Shown here: in pieces, positions 6,601 to 6,689 of the stretch
How positions within the stretch are numbered: position 1 is the first letter of the stretch
Layout of the letters: each line of letters begins with the position of its first letter
DNA from: XYB2-FULL-45-11 sp964360375
GTDB taxonomy: Bacteria; Patescibacteriota; Patescibacteriia; UBA9934; GWF2-40-263
DNA length: 6,689 nt
Direction of reading: 5' to 3'
Assembly: GCA_964360375.1 (NCBI GenBank)
Contig: CAYHWG010000047.1
Coordinates: forward strand, 1 to 6,689
Program-made: the position numbers and the translations under genes
Notes under the pieces: model-generated
Seen by the model: the letters and a program-made list of their open reading frames with translations, nothing else
Told to the model about the DNA's origin: nothing
Databases searched by the model: none

Positions 6601-6689
6601 AACGACCTGAAGCAACTACTCCGTCAATAATCGTCGCGCACGGAACAACTTGCATATCGCCTTTTTCACAAACCTCCGCGGGAACTGGA
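3638..6689 (-). CDS. Large Cys-rich surface protein with CGDG modules and C-terminal VWA domain (N-terminus outside window)
   Basis: The frame stays open to the right edge (11 codons upstream of the Met at 6655 read PVPAEVCEKGD), so the true start lies outside and Met 6655 is probably internal. Numbering from that Met gives 1005 residues. Residues 1-600 are extremely Cys-rich: short C-(S/T)-x3-DC-type units (30-36, 60-65, 281-287, 361-367) alternate with CGDG/CGNG...CD modules (about 140-190, 242-262, 411-440, 443-480, 490-510) resembling DUF4215-type repeats. A Cys-poor stretch (602-665) leads to a VWA domain at about 669-945 with MIDAS residues D676-L-S678-S-T680, T803 in GWTPTGKGI, and D833 in LLSDGEP. 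The usual DxSxS is DxSxT. The tail (950-1005) is beta-rich and ends with no anchor or sorting motif. VWA domains mediate metal-dependent protein binding; an adhesin or surface-assembly role is inferred. It is followed 1 nt later by the paired-Cys/TSP3 gene. Confidence 0.85.
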   Translation of the reverse strand, partial: PVPAEVCEKGDMQVVPCATIIDGVVASGRCKDAGKDMGFACTTKTDCVDKTIVCKNAFCFKDQTNLNKACTTTVDCLNTISCVGTPNGQCYDSTSQKFVLPAVVCSNNTVCGSGNVCVNGNINVTCNNICSGFLSASEAEIKGAKCTPLVCGNGVKDQGEDCDDGVLNGSYGYCGKGCKVATAYYCGDGYLAGGEQCDCGSPQNNTTLLSDQNSWAKKNCSRNATLIVSNGTYGTAPISLSCSYDCKKPGPICGDKLINGPQDASGKPSEQCDGNAPETYAGKLCQDNLTKCTTDTDCPSTGGAAGTVVTPACGTYQMPGVTTSVCEKATICIAADLNTQKGMKCTSDGQCGSKGKCSTPHCVKGINDGKECSTNADCSEGTCGSAVKYDLTRTRFCNDPSAGTDSCKWDKWSDCKGGDQYCGDGVVSGTEECDKGKANSDSGECTKQCMKNFCGDGNVFSGVESCDSGSQNGQTCTAPYGGNCNFCNKYCQYKTQSGQFCGDQRINGNEYCDGKDLPYSCFKRDASATNTPGTIQGSCKKDDVGKQGTCPNDFTCQLVGVCNGGNKYGENGHPCTAGVSTGTNLNVCENSPAPNAECVLPTCANNCASSCPKSFKTVQLQVQSQIQGAQPALNIDLYSYKNANGNTPDEVSVLVPACRVGTNITADISKDPNKYTPRSLDVVFVIDLSSTMRLDMAGVEPNVNGFVGPSRIEIAAESLKVAIQKFTDTFAGSVAKVKIGIVGFELPQTTHPANFIGLRMNNATPPVAIDAVPVLTKAIVSLPLLDPTKSIDKQTLLNVADLFITHKTIIDGWTPTGKGIADAIKLLDTDKTPDVLKVVVLLSDGEPTTDKENKYLCGDKFKSGTNSGSAGCVEEARAIINASSSIKFYSGAIGSTTDTKIAYMAHLSSNTCVGNSMIINDCGDKKPDRTGLFAYHANTVDGMKEMFVNIIDSILDTHVQLGSEEGKIQEGNAQLLPFANSFVCKDTAFTMPFHVNFSGIGLMSFKNFSFTYCPVQ
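3821..4651 (-). other. VWA domain coding segment with MIDAS motif
   Basis: Encodes about residues 669-945 (counting from Met 6655). It starts with the hydrophobic strand LDVVFVIDLSST. The metal-ion-dependent adhesion site is complete apart from Thr in place of the third-position Ser (DxSxT). The conserved Thr loop is GWTPTGKGIADAI and the Asp strand is VVVLLSDGEPTTD. Four cysteines (846, 861, 901, 911) lie in insertions after the MIDAS Asp, consistent with an exported VWA domain carrying disulfides. Confidence 0.85.
5126..6238 (-). repeat. CGDG-type Cys-rich modules (DUF4215-like, protein-level repeats)
   Basis: Encodes about residues 140-510 of the VWA protein. Units begin with CGNG or CGD and continue with a Gly/Glu-containing turn and CD: CGNGVKDQGEDCDDG, CGDGYLAGGEQCDCG, CGDKLING...EQCDG, CGDGVVSGTEECDKG, CGDGNVFSGVESCDSG and CGDQRINGNEYCDGK. 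Six copies are recognisable, spaced irregularly by unique inserts. The pattern resembles DUF4215 repeats known from secreted proteins. Assignment is by eye. Confidence 0.7.

Overview
The window reads as part of a bacterial chromosome from an uncultivated lineage, most likely a member of the Candidate Phyla Radiation (Patescibacteria, Parcubacteria-like). I infer this from the combination of single-pass proteins with C-terminal thrombospondin-type-3-like (TSP3) calcium repeats, a giant Cys-rich von Willebrand factor A (VWA) protein with CGDG modules, and a compact ybeY-dgkA-ftsA core block. No ribosomal RNA or other taxonomic marker is present, so this placement is an inference. TGA acts as a normal stop in three genes, which argues against the SR1/Gracilibacteria code in which TGA is glycine.

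All seven recognisable genes lie on the minus strand, so they are transcribed from the right edge to the left. From upstream to downstream they are: (1) 6689-3638, a secreted or surface Cys-rich protein with CGDG modules and a C-terminal VWA domain, missing its N-terminus at the window edge; (2) 3636-2839, a single-pass protein with six paired-cysteine modules and a TSP3 tail; (3) a 109-bp imperfect inverted-repeat element at 2724-2832; (4) 2728-2057, a single-pass protein with TSP3 repeats; (5) 2053-1022, a single-pass protein with a Pro-rich cytoplasmic segment, a TSP3 pair and an extra C-terminal beta-rich domain; (6) 1025-588, ybeY; (7) 591-220, dgkA; (8) 153-1, the N-terminus of ftsA, running off the left edge.

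The genes are very tightly packed. Junctions are a 1-nt gap (3637), a 3-nt gap (2054-2056), and two ATGA overlaps (1022-1025 and 588-591). The exceptions are the repeat-filled gap at 2729-2838 and the 66-nt gap before ftsA, where a possible promoter is seen. Most starts lack a clear Shine-Dalgarno sequence, so translational coupling is likely.

Functionally, the upstream half encodes a set of disulfide-rich, metal-binding cell-surface proteins. The downstream half encodes housekeeping functions: rRNA maturation, lipid-carrier or lipid phosphorylation, and cell division. The most notable feature is the run of three different membrane proteins that share one TSP3 tail architecture, next to a VWA/CGDG giant, in an apparent operon leading into ftsA. 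This may be a calcium-dependent cell-envelope assembly, but that function is inferred from domain content only.
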